DNA of 64,000 nucleotides from Actibacterium sp. 188UL27-1 (GTDB lineage Bacteria; Pseudomonadota; Alphaproteobacteria; Rhodobacterales; Rhodobacteraceae), in assembly GCF_016901225.1 (NCBI RefSeq), contig NZ_JAFEUL010000008.1, positions 144,360-208,359 of the forward strand, given 5' to 3'. A program made the position numbers and the translations under genes. Under the pieces are notes generated by a model that did no database searches, was not told the origin of the DNA, and worked only from the letters and a program-made list of their open reading frames with translations. Shown here piece by piece: positions 54,551-64,000 of this stretch (position 1 is its first letter; each line of letters begins with the position of its first letter).

Positions 54551-55702
54551 TCAAAAGTTGTAACCGACCTTGAAACCGACGGTGACGGCTTCGTTGTCTG
54601 TGAAATTGGCCCTCGCTGTGTCAGGTGTGCCAACTTCTGGAGTGGCGTCGCCTGGCTGAGTGTAGCGAATACCAGTGGTGAATTCGACTTTATCCAGCGT
54701 GTATATTGCAGCGACAGTTATTGCCCGCAAACCATCGGTTGGTGCAAGTGGCGAGACAAGTGGGTCTTGTGCCTCTTCGTAGGTATATGAAACCGACCCT
54801 GCCCAGTTATCGGTAAACCGCCTGCCAACGCCTAAAGTGTAACTGGTGCTATCATCTAAATCGACCAATCCAGTTGGAGTACTCCCACCAAATACTTCTG
54901 GAACAATTTTGAATTCACTCCACTTGGCGTAGCGAATGTTGCCGAAGACCAACGTATCTTTAGCAACGCCAGTTTGGAAATCTAAGTTAAGCGACTCGGG
55001 CGAGTCAGTCTCGGTGATGCTTTGCGGGCCGATTGCTGTGCCCAAGAACGTTTCATTCGTTTCGAACTCGTGAGTAATCGCGGAGTTGTAGGTCAGAGCA
55101 ACTCTGAGCGCGATATCAGGGCGCTCATAGGCAACACCAACCAAGTATCCAAAGCCAAAATCGTTGCCGAGATCTACAGAATATCCATTTGCCCCGGCCG
55201 GGTTGCCAAATGGACCGTAAGCAGTTCCCCGCAGATCAATCTGCCCACCAGCTTGTTGGGCACGCACACCTGCGTGAACACTGAAATTTTCATCGAATTT
55301 GTAGCGCAAGACTGCTGTGTAAGACTCGGTGTTTGCGACAGCTGAGGTCCCGCCAAGTTCGGTCGTTGCGGGGTCGCCGCCGTATAGAATATCGGCTCCA
55401 AAAGGTTGTTCGAAGATGAACGACAAAGAGAGCTTATCGTTTAAATCTGTTTTGAAGCCTGCCCCGAAATTTGAGAAGTTCTTAGCGACATCGCCGTATT
55501 CGAAACCGTCAGGAAAAACCGGCGTCACAGTCTGCAGCCCATTGCCTGACACAGACGGGCGGGTATGGCTGAATGAGAATTCGGCGTAGGTGCCTTCTTC
55601 GAAAATGATGCCGATCGGTTGTCCCGTGCGATCAAGCCCGCCAGCGATCGCTGTACCGCTGAGCAGGGCCAATCCGCTGGCTGCCATTAGCAGGTTTTTC
55701 AT
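54551..55702 (-). CDS. FadL/OmpP1-family outer membrane protein
   Basis: 383 residues from ATG 55702. A signal peptide (LLMAASGLALLSGTAIA) precedes a beta-barrel domain rich in alternating aromatic strands and closing with a Phe-terminal strand (VTVGFKVGYNF). The family imports hydrophobic compounds, such as long-chain fatty acids or aromatics, across the outer membrane. It is its own unit, ending in a terminator 26 bases downstream. The substrate is unknown. Confidence 0.9.
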   Translation of the reverse strand: MKNLLMAASGLALLSGTAIAGGLDRTGQPIGIIFEEGTYAEFSFSHTRPSVSGNGLQTVTPVFPDGFEYGDVAKNFSNFGAGFKTDLNDKLSLSFIFEQPFGADILYGGDPATTELGGTSAVANTESYTAVLRYKFDENFSVHAGVRAQQAGGQIDLRGTAYGPFGNPAGANGYSVDLGNDFGFGYLVGVAYERPDIALRVALTYNSAITHEFETNETFLGTAIGPQSITETDSPESLNLDFQTGVAKDTLVFGNIRYAKWSEFKIVPEVFGGSTPTGLVDLDDSTSYTLGVGRRFTDNWAGSVSYTYEEAQDPLVSPLAPTDGLRAITVAAIYTLDKVEFTTGIRYTQPGDATPEVGTPDTARANFTDNEAVTVGFKVGYNF

Positions 55703-55825
55703 GTTCTCATCCCTCGGTGTTCTTTTTGTGTTCACGGACGCTAAGAAATCTGTACCACCTCGGTCAAATCAAACCCAGCGTCACAATTTATGGCGATAGG
55801 GGATGCGACCCTAGGGTCACATTAA

Positions 55826-56716
55826 CTAAGCCGCTTGTTTTACGAGGTTTTGGCGGATCTCGGCGCGGATATTGAGCCAGTTGGCATAAAGGATCAGAGC
55901 CGCCCCCAATACAACCAGAGCCTGCAGTGATTCCTGGTAAACCAGAACGCCGATCAGGGCGATCACAGGCAACCGGGCGAAATCCATGGGCATCACGATG
56001 GAGGCGGGCGCATATTTGAGCGCTGTGGTCAGGCAGAAATGCGCGGTAAGTCCGGCACAGGCAATGGCCCCAACCCACGGCAAAGTTGTCTTGGACGGGA
56101 GCGTAATATCGCCATCATATCCTGCTGCAATCAAGCCCAGAACAGCCTGGATAATGGTGAGGTAAAAAAGGATGCAGGTGATGGTCTCTGTCTGGGTGAG
56201 CTTCTTCGTAAAGATCGCGGTTGCCGCAAAGGCAATGGCCGACAGTGCGGCTGCGACATGGCCGGGGTTCAAGATCGCCGTGTCGGGCCGCACCACAAGG
56301 AGCACACCGGTAAAGGCGAGGGCGGCGGCGAGCCCTTTGATCCACGTCAGACGTTCGGAGAGAAATAGGGCGGCCAGAACCATGACCCACAACGGTGAGG
56401 TGAATTCCAGCGCAAAGAGATGCGTCAACGGGATCACCGTGACGCCATAAAACCAAAGGTTTTGACCCGTGAAGTGGAAGACGTTGCGCAGGATCTGGAG
56501 GGGCATGCGGCGGGTCGTGATCTCACCCAGGTGACCGGTCAAGCCGCCGATGCTAACCACCAGCACTATCCCGATGAGCGAGCGAAAAAGCATGGTCTCG
56601 AACGTGTCCAACTCGCTGGCCACTTCGCGCCCTGCAACTGCCATGCAACTGAATGCCGCGATGGCGCCTGTCATCCAGGCCGCTGCGATGAGTGGTTGGC
56701 TCCCTGGCCGTGTCAT
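55826..56716 (-). CDS. EamA/DMT-family transporter
   Basis: 296 residues with ten predicted helices and two EamA repeats (AIAAFSCMAVAGREVASEL; LTHLFALEFTSPLWVMVLAALFLSE; RLPVIALIGVLVYQESLQAL). Likely a metabolite exporter of unknown substrate. It is upstream of, and in the same direction as, the FadL-like gene, but not tightly linked (about 120 bases). ATG 56716 follows GGAG. Confidence 0.88.
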   Translation of the reverse strand: MTRPGSQPLIAAAWMTGAIAAFSCMAVAGREVASELDTFETMLFRSLIGIVLVVSIGGLTGHLGEITTRRMPLQILRNVFHFTGQNLWFYGVTVIPLTHLFALEFTSPLWVMVLAALFLSERLTWIKGLAAALAFTGVLLVVRPDTAILNPGHVAAALSAIAFAATAIFTKKLTQTETITCILFYLTIIQAVLGLIAAGYDGDITLPSKTTLPWVGAIACAGLTAHFCLTTALKYAPASIVMPMDFARLPVIALIGVLVYQESLQALVVLGAALILYANWLNIRAEIRQNLVKQAA

Positions 56717-57018
56717 TGTGATCTCCAGATGCAGCAGCTAGCAAACAGGTGAGGTCCGATGCTCGTCGAAACGATCGGGCGGATCGTGATCGGCATGTCG
56801 AGGTTGCGAACCTCGCAGGCCCGCTGGTCGGTGAACATCGGAAACCTCGTCCGGCTGCTAAAAAGCCTGCGCGGTTCAAATGCAAGCCCTCGCGTCATGG
56901 GTGGATCGATTTGAAATACGCCGTCCCCCAGTTAGTCAAAGGTCGCCGTGGTCTCGGTCATGGTGATCAAAAGGTGCCTACACCGTCCTACTACTCCTCT
57001 ATCGCATTCCGCTGTGCA
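56717..57018. other. Unassigned stretch in the guaA-proximal region
   Basis: About 300 bases. Short frames exist on both strands (for example minus 56713-56898) but have poor ribosome sites and no recognised family. The sequence may be the decayed remainder of an insertion. Confidence 0.35.
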
Positions 57019-57195
57019 CTATTTTGGTCTTTTACGGCCTGCGACAGGCATTGATACGCCCCACTGACATGCGGGGTTATTGGCACGCTTGTATTGGTAA
57101 ACCACAATCTTAGGGAAATTTTGCGTGTTGTAGCGCCGGTTGAACGTGAACACGACGCTGTTGGGCGCAGCAAGTACCTGATAAATCCGCTGCAT
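57019..57195 (-). CDS. Possible small basic protein, 58 residues
   Basis: An open frame of 58 codons beginning MQRIYQVLAAPNSVVFTFN, with GGAAAGGGG just before the ATG at 57195. The composition is basic and protein-like (KIVVYQYKRANN) and it ends RKRPK. It may be a real small gene or the broken end of a longer one. No family is recognised. Confidence 0.4.
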   Translation of the reverse strand: MQRIYQVLAAPNSVVFTFNRRYNTQNFPKIVVYQYKRANNPACQWGVSMPVAGRKRPK

Positions 57196-57203
57196 CCCCT
57201 TTC

Positions 57204-57479
57204 CGCCTCGCCATCGGCGCGCTCTTCGCCGCCCCCACGGGCTTCTCAGCGATCCGGGGGCTGTCGCAAATCAGCGGCGCTTCCGAAGGCTGGACGCTGG
57301 CCTTCGCGATCGTGGCGATCGCGTTCGACGATCTGTCCGGAAATATCTGGCTCGCCCTGTTCCTTCGGGCTGCCGGGTCGCTGGGGATGAGCGTATTCCT
57401 GTTTTCCGTTACCTATCACGCGCGTCAGAGCGATGAAGAATGCCAGCCCGATTTCACGAAGAGAAACAGAGAAAAATAG
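57204..57479 (+). pseudogene. Membrane-protein gene fragment without start codon
   Basis: The plus-strand frame reads RLAIGALFAAPTGFSAIRG, then WTLAFAIVAIAFDDLSGNI and LRAAGSLGMSVFLFSVTYH, ending in a charged tail and TAG at 57479. There are two or three hydrophobic stretches, but no start codon with ribosome site is available before the frame's opening stop at 57147. It looks like the 3' end of a small membrane protein cut by an insertion or deletion. Confidence 0.55.
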
Positions 57480-57640
57480 CGTCCTCGGAAGTCAGCAGGT
57501 CTCAATCTCTTCGCCGTTGTGCTATCGGTGAGGGCGTGGCTTTCGTCGTATTTGCCGTCACCTAATTTGCGCGTGTGACGTTGTCCTGCATTTGACCACC
57601 CACAATGCTCGCGGCGATCAAAAAGGAATGCTGTGCTGCA

Positions 57641-57909
57641 TCATCTAGAAATGGCGCTCAGATGCTCCTGCGCGGGTGACAGACCTTGTCCGAGCATTCG
57701 TCGGGCATCGATGCACTTCTCGCGCGCTCAAGCGAGCGAAAGATCGGCAGGTCCGTAACGACCGATTCCTTTAGCCCGTTGAGGCGGTAGTCGAACTGGA
57801 AAGTGATCGGGCCCGACTTGGCGACATGGACATACATCCCGTCGCGATGAGTGACTTTGTCGGGTTTCCCTTTGGAGTTGAGGTTCTTGAGGGCAACATC
57901 GGTGAGCAT
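57641..57909 (-). pseudogene. Decayed tyrosine-integrase N-terminal fragment (DUF4102 type)
   Basis: ATG 57909 follows AAGGA. The opening LTDVALKNLNSKGKPDKVTHRDGMYVHV then SGPITFQFDYRLNG is the arm-binding domain of P4-type integrases. After this the frame is shifted: the expected GRYGPADLSLA...AREKCIDARRMLGQGLSPAQE reads in another frame and contains a TGA in place of one codon. The catalytic domain is missing. It is thus a frameshifted, truncated integrase. It lies about 290 bases after the guaA 3' end on the same strand. Confidence 0.8.
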
Positions 57910-58135
57910 GGCGGATCCTTTCTTGAATACCGTCAACTCAGCGCGGCGCCTCCACCTCCTCATTTTTTCTGAAATATCAGTGCGATAAGCAGAAAAACTA
58001 CCGTCAACTGGGCTAGTGGCAACGATGGTACGACTGAAATTCGCATATGACAAGCCTAACGGGTCCCGTCATCCAATCCGTCAGCATACTGTATTGCTGA
58101 ACGATAGATCGCGAATGATAGCGACCTAAATATAT

Positions 58136-58156
58136 CTATAAATCAGTGATTTATAG
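58136..58156. promoter_or_regulatory. 21-bp palindrome between integrase remnant and guaA
   Basis: CTATAAATCA and TGATTTATAG are perfect 10-bp arms around a single G. It sits in an AT-rich patch 43 bases after the guaA stop. It may be an operator of the lost element or an arm-type site; the role is inferred. Confidence 0.45.
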
Positions 58157-58198
58157 GGCGATGTCCCAAGGCTACCGAACGTCTTCGGCGCTTGGGAA

Positions 58199-59761
58199 TC
58201 ATTCCCACTCGATGGTCCCGGGAGGTTTGCTGGTGATGTCGTAGGTCACCCGGTTGATGCCCGCAACTTCGTTGATGATGCGGGTGGCGGTTTCGCTCAG
58301 AAAGTCATGGGTAAATGGATAGTAATCGGCAGTCATGCCATCGACCGAGGTCACTGCACGTAATGCGCAGGCATAGTCATATGTGCGATAGTCCCCCATG
58401 ACGCCAACGGTGCGGACTGGAAGGATAGCCACGAAAGCTTGCCAGATCTCATCATAGAGACCGTGTTTGCGGATCTGGTCGATGTAGACGGCATCGACTT
58501 CGCGCAGGATGTCCAGCTTTTCGGGGGTGATCTCTCCGGGGCAGCGGATGGCAAGGCCGGGGCCGGGGAAAGGATGCCGCCCGATGAATTCGGCAGGCAG
58601 GCCCAGTTCGCGGCCCAGGGCACGCACCTCATCCTTGAAAAGCTCCCTTAGGGGCTCGACCAGCTTAAGCCCCATTTGCTCGGGCAGGCCGCCAACATTA
58701 TGGTGGCTTTTGATCGTGACAGACGGGCCACCGGAGAAGCTGACACTTTCGATGACATCCGGGTAAAGCGTGCCTTGCGCCAGAAATTCGGCTCCGCCAA
58801 CCTCGGCCGCATGTTTCTGGAAGACATCGATAAAGAGCCGCCCAATGGTCTTGCGCTTTTCCTCTGGGTCACTGACGCCGGTCAGGGCGCCCAGGAACAG
58901 GTCCGCTTCATCGGCATGGATCAGCGGCATGTTGTAGTGGTCGCGGAACATGGTGACGACCTCGGTCGCCTCATCCTTGCGCAGCAGGCCATGGTCAACG
59001 AAGACGCATGTCAGTTGGTCCCCGATAGCTTCATGGATCAGAACGGCAGCCACGGAACTGTCGACGCCACCGCTGAGCCCGCAAATAACCTTTGCATCGC
59101 CGACCTGGGCGCGGATCTTGGCGATGGCCTCGTCGCGGTAGGCGCCCATGGTCCAATCGCCCGTGAATCCGGCCTGTCGTACGAAGTTGGCATAAAGCTG
59201 TCTGCCCTTTGGCGTGTGGTGCACTTCGGGATGGAACTGGACGGCGTAGAAGTGCCGCTTTGGATCGGCCGTGATTGCAAAAGGCGCGTTGGGCGATGTG
59301 CCATAGACATGGAAGCCCGGCGCGATTTGGCTGACATGGTCGCCGTGGGACATCCAGACCTGTTCCGGCCCAGCATCAAACCAGCCATCCAGCAATGGTA
59401 GATTGTCTTGTGCTGCGGTGACGTAGGCCCGACCGAACTCTGCCGTTTTGTGCCCGCGCTCGACCTTTCCGCCAAGCATATCCATCATCAATTGCTGACC
59501 ATAGCAAACGCCCAGAACAGGCACGCCCAGGTCAAACACCTTGGCAGGCGCGCGGGGCGAATCATCAGCAAAGACACTGGCAGGGCCGCCCGACAGGATC
59601 ACCGCCCTTGGCGCGAAGGTTGCCAAAAATGGCTCGGTCACGGCGTTGAATGGGTGAATTTCGCAATAGACATTCAGCTCTCGCAAGCGGCGGGCGATCA
59701 ACTGCGTCACCTGGCTGCCGAAGTCGATGATCAAAAGGCGGTCATGGGAGCTCTCGGTCAT
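58199..59761 (-). CDS. guaA: GMP synthase (glutamine-hydrolysing)
   Basis: 520 residues from ATG 59761. The class I glutaminase domain has GVCYGQQLM (Cys 86) and QFHPEVHHT (His 177, Glu 179). The synthetase domain has [10 protein letters not shown] (P-loop near 230) and the C-terminal dimer motif ending TIEWE. It converts XMP to GMP with glutamine and ATP. The frame is open to 60016 but upstream is not coding. The conserved 3' end is a known genomic-island insertion site, and an integrase remnant lies beside it. Confidence 0.96.
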   Translation of the reverse strand: MTESSHDRLLIIDFGSQVTQLIARRLRELNVYCEIHPFNAVTEPFLATFAPRAVILSGGPASVFADDSPRAPAKVFDLGVPVLGVCYGQQLMMDMLGGKVERGHKTAEFGRAYVTAAQDNLPLLDGWFDAGPEQVWMSHGDHVSQIAPGFHVYGTSPNAPFAITADPKRHFYAVQFHPEVHHTPKGRQLYANFVRQAGFTGDWTMGAYRDEAIAKIRAQVGDAKVICGLSGGVDSSVAAVLIHEAIGDQLTCVFVDHGLLRKDEATEVVTMFRDHYNMPLIHADEADLFLGALTGVSDPEEKRKTIGRLFIDVFQKHAAEVGGAEFLAQGTLYPDVIESVSFSGGPSVTIKSHHNVGGLPEQMGLKLVEPLRELFKDEVRALGRELGLPAEFIGRHPFPGPGLAIRCPGEITPEKLDILREVDAVYIDQIRKHGLYDEIWQAFVAILPVRTVGVMGDYRTYDYACALRAVTSVDGMTADYYPFTHDFLSETATRIINEVAGINRVTYDITSKPPGTIEWE

Positions 59762-59922
59762 GCCGCCTGATAGGGCCGCACCATGGCTGACGCAAGGGGA
59801 TGGCGAGGTTGAGAAAGCCCATGGATGTCGTTTTCGGGTCGCAAGCGCCGAAAACAGCGGCGGCGCAGGGCGCCCCATCGGGTTTAGTACATGGCACGGC
59901 GTTATTAAGCGGAGAGGCGGAT

Positions 59923-61461
59923 ATGACAGAAGCAACCACCAGACGGCGCACCCGCGGCGGTGGCGGTGCAGCCCGCCGGGCCGAGCGCACAGCGGTACGG
60001 ATCGAATGTGCCCCATATATCAGCCGCAATATCGCAAATTTCGATGTGTTGAACGATGAGGCGCTTGAGATTGTTGAGACCAATGCCGAGATCGTCCTTG
60101 AAGAGATCGGCGTGGCGTTTGTTGAAAATCCTACCGCTTTGGCTCGCTGGCGCGACGCTGGTGCCGATGTCCACGGTGAGCGGGTGCATATCCCCAAAGG
60201 CCTGGCGCGCAAACTATGCCAGACGGCACCCGATCGGTTCACGCAGCATGCCCGAAATCCCGCGCGTTCGGTCGAGGTTGGGGGCAAGTCCTTGGTCCTC
60301 GCCCCGGTCTACGGCCCCCCATTCGTGCGCGATATCGAAGGGGGGCGCCGCTATGCCACGATGGAGGATTTTCGTAATTTCGTGAAGCTGGGCTACATGT
60401 CGAAGTGGCTGCATCACTCCGGCGGTACGGTTTGCGAGCCCACCGATATACCCGTAAACAAACGCCATCTGGACATGCTGCTGGCCCATATGACGTTGAA
60501 TGACAAGCCGTTCATGGGATCGGTCACCGAACCTGTTCGGGCCAGTGATTCGGTAGAAATGTGTGAGATCCTGTTTGGTGGCTTGGACGACCGGACGGTG
60601 ATGACCTCCCTGATCAATATCAACTCTCCGCTGACATTTGATGCGACGATGATGGGCGCGTTGGAGGTTTACGCCGCCGCCAATCAGGCTTGCATCATTT
60701 CACCGTTCATCGTCGGCGGGGCGATGGCGCCCGTTTCCGTTGCGGGAACGTTGACCCAAGTCTTGGCCGAGGTGATGGCTGGCGTTGCCTACTCGCAGCT
60801 CATCCGACCCGGTGCGCCTGTCATCTTTGGCGCCTTCGTCGCCTCTATCGATATGAATTCCGGTGCGCCGACATTTGGCACGCCTGAAGCGTCTCAGGTG
60901 ACCTACGGTGCGGGGCAGCTGGCGCGCCGTTTGGGTTTGCCCTACCGATCTGCCGGGTCGTTTTGCGGATCCAAGCTGCCAGACGCCCAGGCGGCCTACG
61001 AAACGGCGAATTCACTGAATGCCGGCTTGCTTTCAGGCGTGAATTTCATGTTGCATTCCTGTGGCTGGCTGGAAGGCGGCCTTGTCTCTTCCTACGAAAA
61101 GTTTGTGATGGATGCCGATCAGTTGGGGGTCTTGCACAAGCTGGCCGCCGGTGTGGCCGTCGACGACGCAGCGCAAGCCATGGATGCCATTCGGGAAGTT
61201 GGCCCCGGTGGGCATTACCTTGGCTGTGCCCATACGCAATCTCACTTCAAGGAAGCCTTCTGGCGGACCGATATCCTGGACTACCGCCCATTCGAAACCT
61301 GGCACGAGGCAGGAGCAAAAGATAGCCAATCCTTGGCTGCCACCCGTGTCGCCAAACTGTTGGATGACTATCAGCAACCCGCGCTGGATATCGCGACTCA
61401 TGACGCTCTTACCGCTTATGTGGAGCAAAAGAAATCCAGTATGCCAGATGCGTTTATGTAA
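59923..61461 (+). CDS. MttB-family methyltransferase without pyrrolysine
   Basis: 512 residues from ATG 59923, behind GGAGAGG. The protein matches trimethylamine methyltransferase (MttB) family sequences throughout: [66 protein letters not shown], and [17 protein letters not shown]. No amber codon interrupts the frame, so it is the non-pyrrolysine branch, whose characterised members demethylate quaternary amines such as glycine betaine, passing the methyl to a corrinoid protein. No corrinoid partner is adjacent. The N terminus is Arg-rich ([16 protein letters not shown]). It diverges from guaA. Confidence 0.92.
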   Translation: MTEATTRRRTRGGGGAARRAERTAVRIECAPYISRNIANFDVLNDEALEIVETNAEIVLEEIGVAFVENPTALARWRDAGADVHGERVHIPKGLARKLCQTAPDRFTQHARNPARSVEVGGKSLVLAPVYGPPFVRDIEGGRRYATMEDFRNFVKLGYMSKWLHHSGGTVCEPTDIPVNKRHLDMLLAHMTLNDKPFMGSVTEPVRASDSVEMCEILFGGLDDRTVMTSLININSPLTFDATMMGALEVYAAANQACIISPFIVGGAMAPVSVAGTLTQVLAEVMAGVAYSQLIRPGAPVIFGAFVASIDMNSGAPTFGTPEASQVTYGAGQLARRLGLPYRSAGSFCGSKLPDAQAAYETANSLNAGLLSGVNFMLHSCGWLEGGLVSSYEKFVMDADQLGVLHKLAAGVAVDDAAQAMDAIREVGPGGHYLGCAHTQSHFKEAFWRTDILDYRPFETWHEAGAKDSQSLAATRVAKLLDDYQQPALDIATHDALTAYVEQKKSSMPDAFM

Positions 61462-61487
61462 TAAAGTATCGGCTCATTTTACATTTT

Positions 61488-61802
61488 TTATCCGCAAAGT
61501 TGCGCTACTTTTGATGACGTGACGTTATCTGATTGCAAAGCCATTTCGGCCATCAAGGCAATGAGAGTGTCCAAATGACGGACGGCGGAATAGGTTGCAT
61601 CTCCTGAAACACGCAAGGATTCAATTTCTGCCTCACGTTGAAAGAGCTGTGGAACCGCCTTGCCGGGTTCCGGCAATTCCGTTTGTTTCAGGACGCGCTT
61701 AAGATGCTGATTTCTTTGATAATCAACGAGCCCATGGCGCGCTGCGCATAGCAGCAGGCGAGGGCGGTGCATTGTGCGAAGGGTGGCAGTGTAATCCGTC
61801 AT
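61488..61802 (-). CDS. DUF6477-like small protein
   Basis: 104 residues from ATG 61802, behind GGAG. LRTMHRPRLLLCAARHGLVDY then RDAEIESLRVSGDATYSAVRHLDTLIALMAE-like segments (REAEIESLRVSGDATYSA) match a family of small Rhodobacterales proteins that I recall as DUF6477. The protein is soluble and helical. The function is unknown; it is divergent from a DUF6456 gene, an order I recall as common in this clade. Confidence 0.78.
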   Translation of the reverse strand: MTDYTATLRTMHRPRLLLCAARHGLVDYQRNQHLKRVLKQTELPEPGKAVPQLFQREAEIESLRVSGDATYSAVRHLDTLIALMAEMALQSDNVTSSKVAQLCG

Positions 61803-61995
61803 GGCAGTCTCCGATCTTGTTCGGCAGACCATGCCTCATCCAACAGCCCGTTGCGCTGTCAAGGATTGAGCGTTCGCTGGGGGAAAGATATGTTTCCAAT
61901 TTTCTATCAATTATATTCGCAGCTCGGAAATTTAACGTTCGGCTAACCAAATCTCTAGAATGGTTTGCTGGCTGGATATCTGAGCATTCCTAGGA

Positions 61996-63150
61996 ATGAC
62001 GCTGGAGGGTTACATGGAAATGGGCAAACAAAGGGTACAGTCTGTCGGTGCGGTGCCGCCTTGGGTGCCAACCGAAGCGTTGCACTACCTCCGCCATACC
62101 GAGCAGGGCCTCTCGATCCGGGCCGTCGCCAGGGATGAGGGATGTCATGCCTCGACCATTCTGCGTCAGATCCGTCGTTTTGAACAACGCCGCGATGATC
62201 CGCTGATTGATGAGGCACTATCCAATTTGGGTGCCTCCCACTTTCAGTCAGATATCGCCACGGCGTCAGATCTGAGGGGCCGGGATATGCAGGCAGCACG
62301 GAAACGAGACGTCTCGCCGGTTTGCGATGCAGACACGATCAACAGGGAGGCACGGCGCATCTTGCGACGTCTGTCCGAAACGGGTGCGATGCTGGTTGTT
62401 GCGCCCGAGTTGCAAAAGGCGGCGGTTCTTCGGGAATTGCCGGATGGGCGTTCGACTCGAACGGGCGTGGTTACACGCGAAGTGGCGCAGGCTTTCGCGT
62501 TGAAAGACTGGATTGCGTGTCAGCGAAGTGGCAAGATCGCAACTTACAAGATCACAGCGGCCGGCCGGGCCGCGCTGAAAAGGTTGCTGGCTGAACAGAG
62601 CAAAGTCGCCGCTGGGTTTTCAGAGGATCAGTCTGCTTTCGCAGCTCAACATCGCGATTGGGACGAGAAAGAGGTGCCCGAAGAGGGATGTGGCAAAACT
62701 CGGCGGGTTAGATACAACATCGCCGAAAGCCCCATCGTGACACTGGCACGCCGACGGGACAAAGACGGTAAACCCTTTCTGGAGGGGGAACTTGTTGCAG
62801 CGGCAGAGCGGCTGCGCGAAGACTTCGAACTGGCCCAAATGGCGCCTCGGGTGACGCAGAACTGGGAAGGGTTCCTTACCGCCGGGACCCGATCCGGTTT
62901 TGGGGGAGGTGATGCCGGTGGCGGGCCACAAGCTGCGCGTGACAGGGTCGCTTCCGCACTCAAGGATCTTGGCCCGGGGCTTGGCGATATGGTTTTGCGC
63001 TGCTGTTGCTTTCTTGAGGGATTGGAGATGACCGAAAAGCGCATGGGATGGTCGGCTCGCTCGGGTAAAGTGGTTCTGAGGATCGCATTGCAACGTCTCA
63101 AGCGTCATTATGACGAGAGTTACGGTCCCGGTGGTGGCATGATCGGTTAA
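61996..63150 (+). CDS. DUF6456 helix-turn-helix protein
   Basis: 384 residues. The N-terminal half holds a helix-turn-helix (TEQGLSIRAVARDEGCHASTILRQIRRFEQ). The middle has AALKRLLAEQ and a charged linker. The C-terminal half (ESPIVTLARRRDKDGKPFLEGEL, AAERLREDFELAQMAPRVTQNWEGF, LGDMVLRCCCFLEGLEMTEKRMGWSARSGKVVLRIALQRLKRHY) is the DUF6456 domain. It is probably a DNA-binding regulator conserved in Rhodobacterales; targets are unknown. ATG 61996 or ATG 62014 may start it. Confidence 0.85.
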   Translation: MTLEGYMEMGKQRVQSVGAVPPWVPTEALHYLRHTEQGLSIRAVARDEGCHASTILRQIRRFEQRRDDPLIDEALSNLGASHFQSDIATASDLRGRDMQAARKRDVSPVCDADTINREARRILRRLSETGAMLVVAPELQKAAVLRELPDGRSTRTGVVTREVAQAFALKDWIACQRSGKIATYKITAAGRAALKRLLAEQSKVAAGFSEDQSAFAAQHRDWDEKEVPEEGCGKTRRVRYNIAESPIVTLARRRDKDGKPFLEGELVAAAERLREDFELAQMAPRVTQNWEGFLTAGTRSGFGGGDAGGGPQAARDRVASALKDLGPGLGDMVLRCCCFLEGLEMTEKRMGWSARSGKVVLRIALQRLKRHYDESYGPGGGMIG

Positions 63151-63777
63151 TGCGATCCAAGTTTGAAACGGCGATAGCCAAGTATTACAATTAAGACCGG
63201 CTGTGATTGGCCGGAAAATCGAAAATAGCAATGCGCTTTTAGGAACGTCCAGACCAAACAGATCAAAGCAGTCAGCTTGTTTACCTTTAAAAACAGATCT
63301 GGCTTTTTCAAAGCAACCGTATCTTTTATTAAAGTCATAGCTTGATTGGTGGCTGCAGCGACGGGACATTTTCACCTGCGCTGCAGTTTACTTTGAAAAT
63401 ATCAGGGCTTTCTAGGAATTCAAATAGGTTGAGTTGTGATCTTGAGCATATCAAATATTTAGTATGACATGCTGTTTAAATCAATATCACTCCGTTGCGG
63501 TGGAGAGGTATTTTTGACCATTGAGATTTGTGGTATTTCCAGAATGCCTTTTATTTTAACCCAAGTATTGATTGATGAAATTTGTTCCTGAGGCTTAAAT
63601 TAAAAATGGTTCACCCAAGAGGAAACGTAGCGAGTTTTATTTTTATAGTCTGGCTCAGCTAATTACACTAAAGATTAGTCGTATGATTTGATAAATTGGC
63701 TTACACGGTGGTCTATTCATGCTTCCAGCTAGTGTCTGCTATGCAGATCGACTTGCCCTGAGATCTGATGAGCAAGA
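63151..63777. other. AT-rich gap before an IS66 remnant
   Basis: About 630 bases, clearly more AT-rich than the rest of the window, with no convincing frame on either strand and no tRNA. It may be the leftover of a mobile insertion. I see no usable att repeat. Confidence 0.45.
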
Positions 63778-64000
63778 TCAATGATCGCTGTTTGAGCATT
63801 CCATTCCTGTGACCCTGTCCCAAATGGCCAGTTCGGCAGCGTTCACCATTGTGCTTGAACCAATGGCGAAAAACGGCTTATTGTCGATAGCCACGCGTCC
63901 GTCTTCGAGGATCAGAGTGAAGGACGGCCAACGGCTGAAGCAATAGCGGAATGCTTTGGCCAAATCACTCTTGCCCGGGATGCGCGTCAGTTGGGCCTCG
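63778..64000 (-). pseudogene. IS66-family transposase fragment (runs off the window)
   Basis: From the window edge the minus strand reads TRIPGKSDLAKAFRYCFSRW and then PSFTLILEDGRVAIDNK, the conserved C-terminal region of IS66 transposase up to the DN motif (63877). The usual ERALRP-type continuation is lost and the frame runs through unrelated sequence to a stop at 63778. It is therefore a broken copy; the upstream part is outside the window. Confidence 0.75.

Noticed and set aside
59923..61461. Pyrrolysine-containing MttB
   Set aside because: No in-frame TAG exists in the 512-codon frame.

Overview
The window looks like chromosomal DNA of a Rhodobacterales alphaproteobacterium (Roseobacter-type). 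The evidence is the high-GC coding sequence and several lineage markers: a DUF1127 gene followed by a CcsR-like small RNA with two CCTCCTCCC loops, DUF6477 and DUF6456 proteins, a RibBX-type riboflavin enzyme, an IGHNQGP-motif protein and a MetA with glutamate at the acetyl-CoA-specifying position. The species cannot be read from the sequence.

Layout. 1-6.6 kb: a truncated Gly-Gly-Val repeat protein, a winged-helix/TolB/TPR regulator, a MauG-type dihaem peroxidase, a Sel1-repeat protein, a GGDEF-EAL protein and two small membrane proteins. 7.1-14.9 kb: two divergent operons. The minus-strand operon encodes an SsuD-like FMNH2-dependent monooxygenase, an aldo/keto reductase, a flavin reductase and a complete TRAP transporter, and ends in a strong terminator. 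The plus-strand operon encodes a GntR regulator and a Gfo/Idh/MocA protein. Together they resemble an oxidative desulfonation pathway, possibly for sulfoquinovose. 15.0-18.3 kb: a candidate secreted amidase with a lipoprotein partner, tRNA-Gly, DUF1330/LysR and a MAPEG protein. 18.4-26.7 kb: pyruvate carboxylase, UvrD helicase, a lone receiver domain, the CcsR-like RNA with DUF1127, and Mrp/ApbC.

27.0-35.0 kb holds the first part of the division and cell wall cluster (mraZ, rsmH, ftsL, ftsI, murE, murF, mraY), with 10-bp-phased MraZ-box-like repeats upstream. It breaks off after mraY, into an ACT/SDR pair and a KpsC-like protein. 38.1-44.6 kb carries most riboflavin genes in three blocks (ribE; ribD-nrdR; ribBX-ribH-nusB). 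44.6-56.7 kb is housekeeping and transport: MFS, cytochrome b561, TetR/PPK2, an alpha/beta hydrolase, homoserine O-acyltransferase, two EamA transporters and a FadL porin.

56.7-58.2 kb is a scar region beside the 3' end of guaA: a decayed tyrosine integrase, a gene fragment and a long palindrome. This fits the known use of guaA as a genomic-island insertion site. After guaA come an MttB-family methyltransferase without pyrrolysine, DUF6477/DUF6456 and, across an AT-rich gap, an IS66 transposase remnant at the window edge.

Assignments rest on motif recognition by eye; no database search was run.
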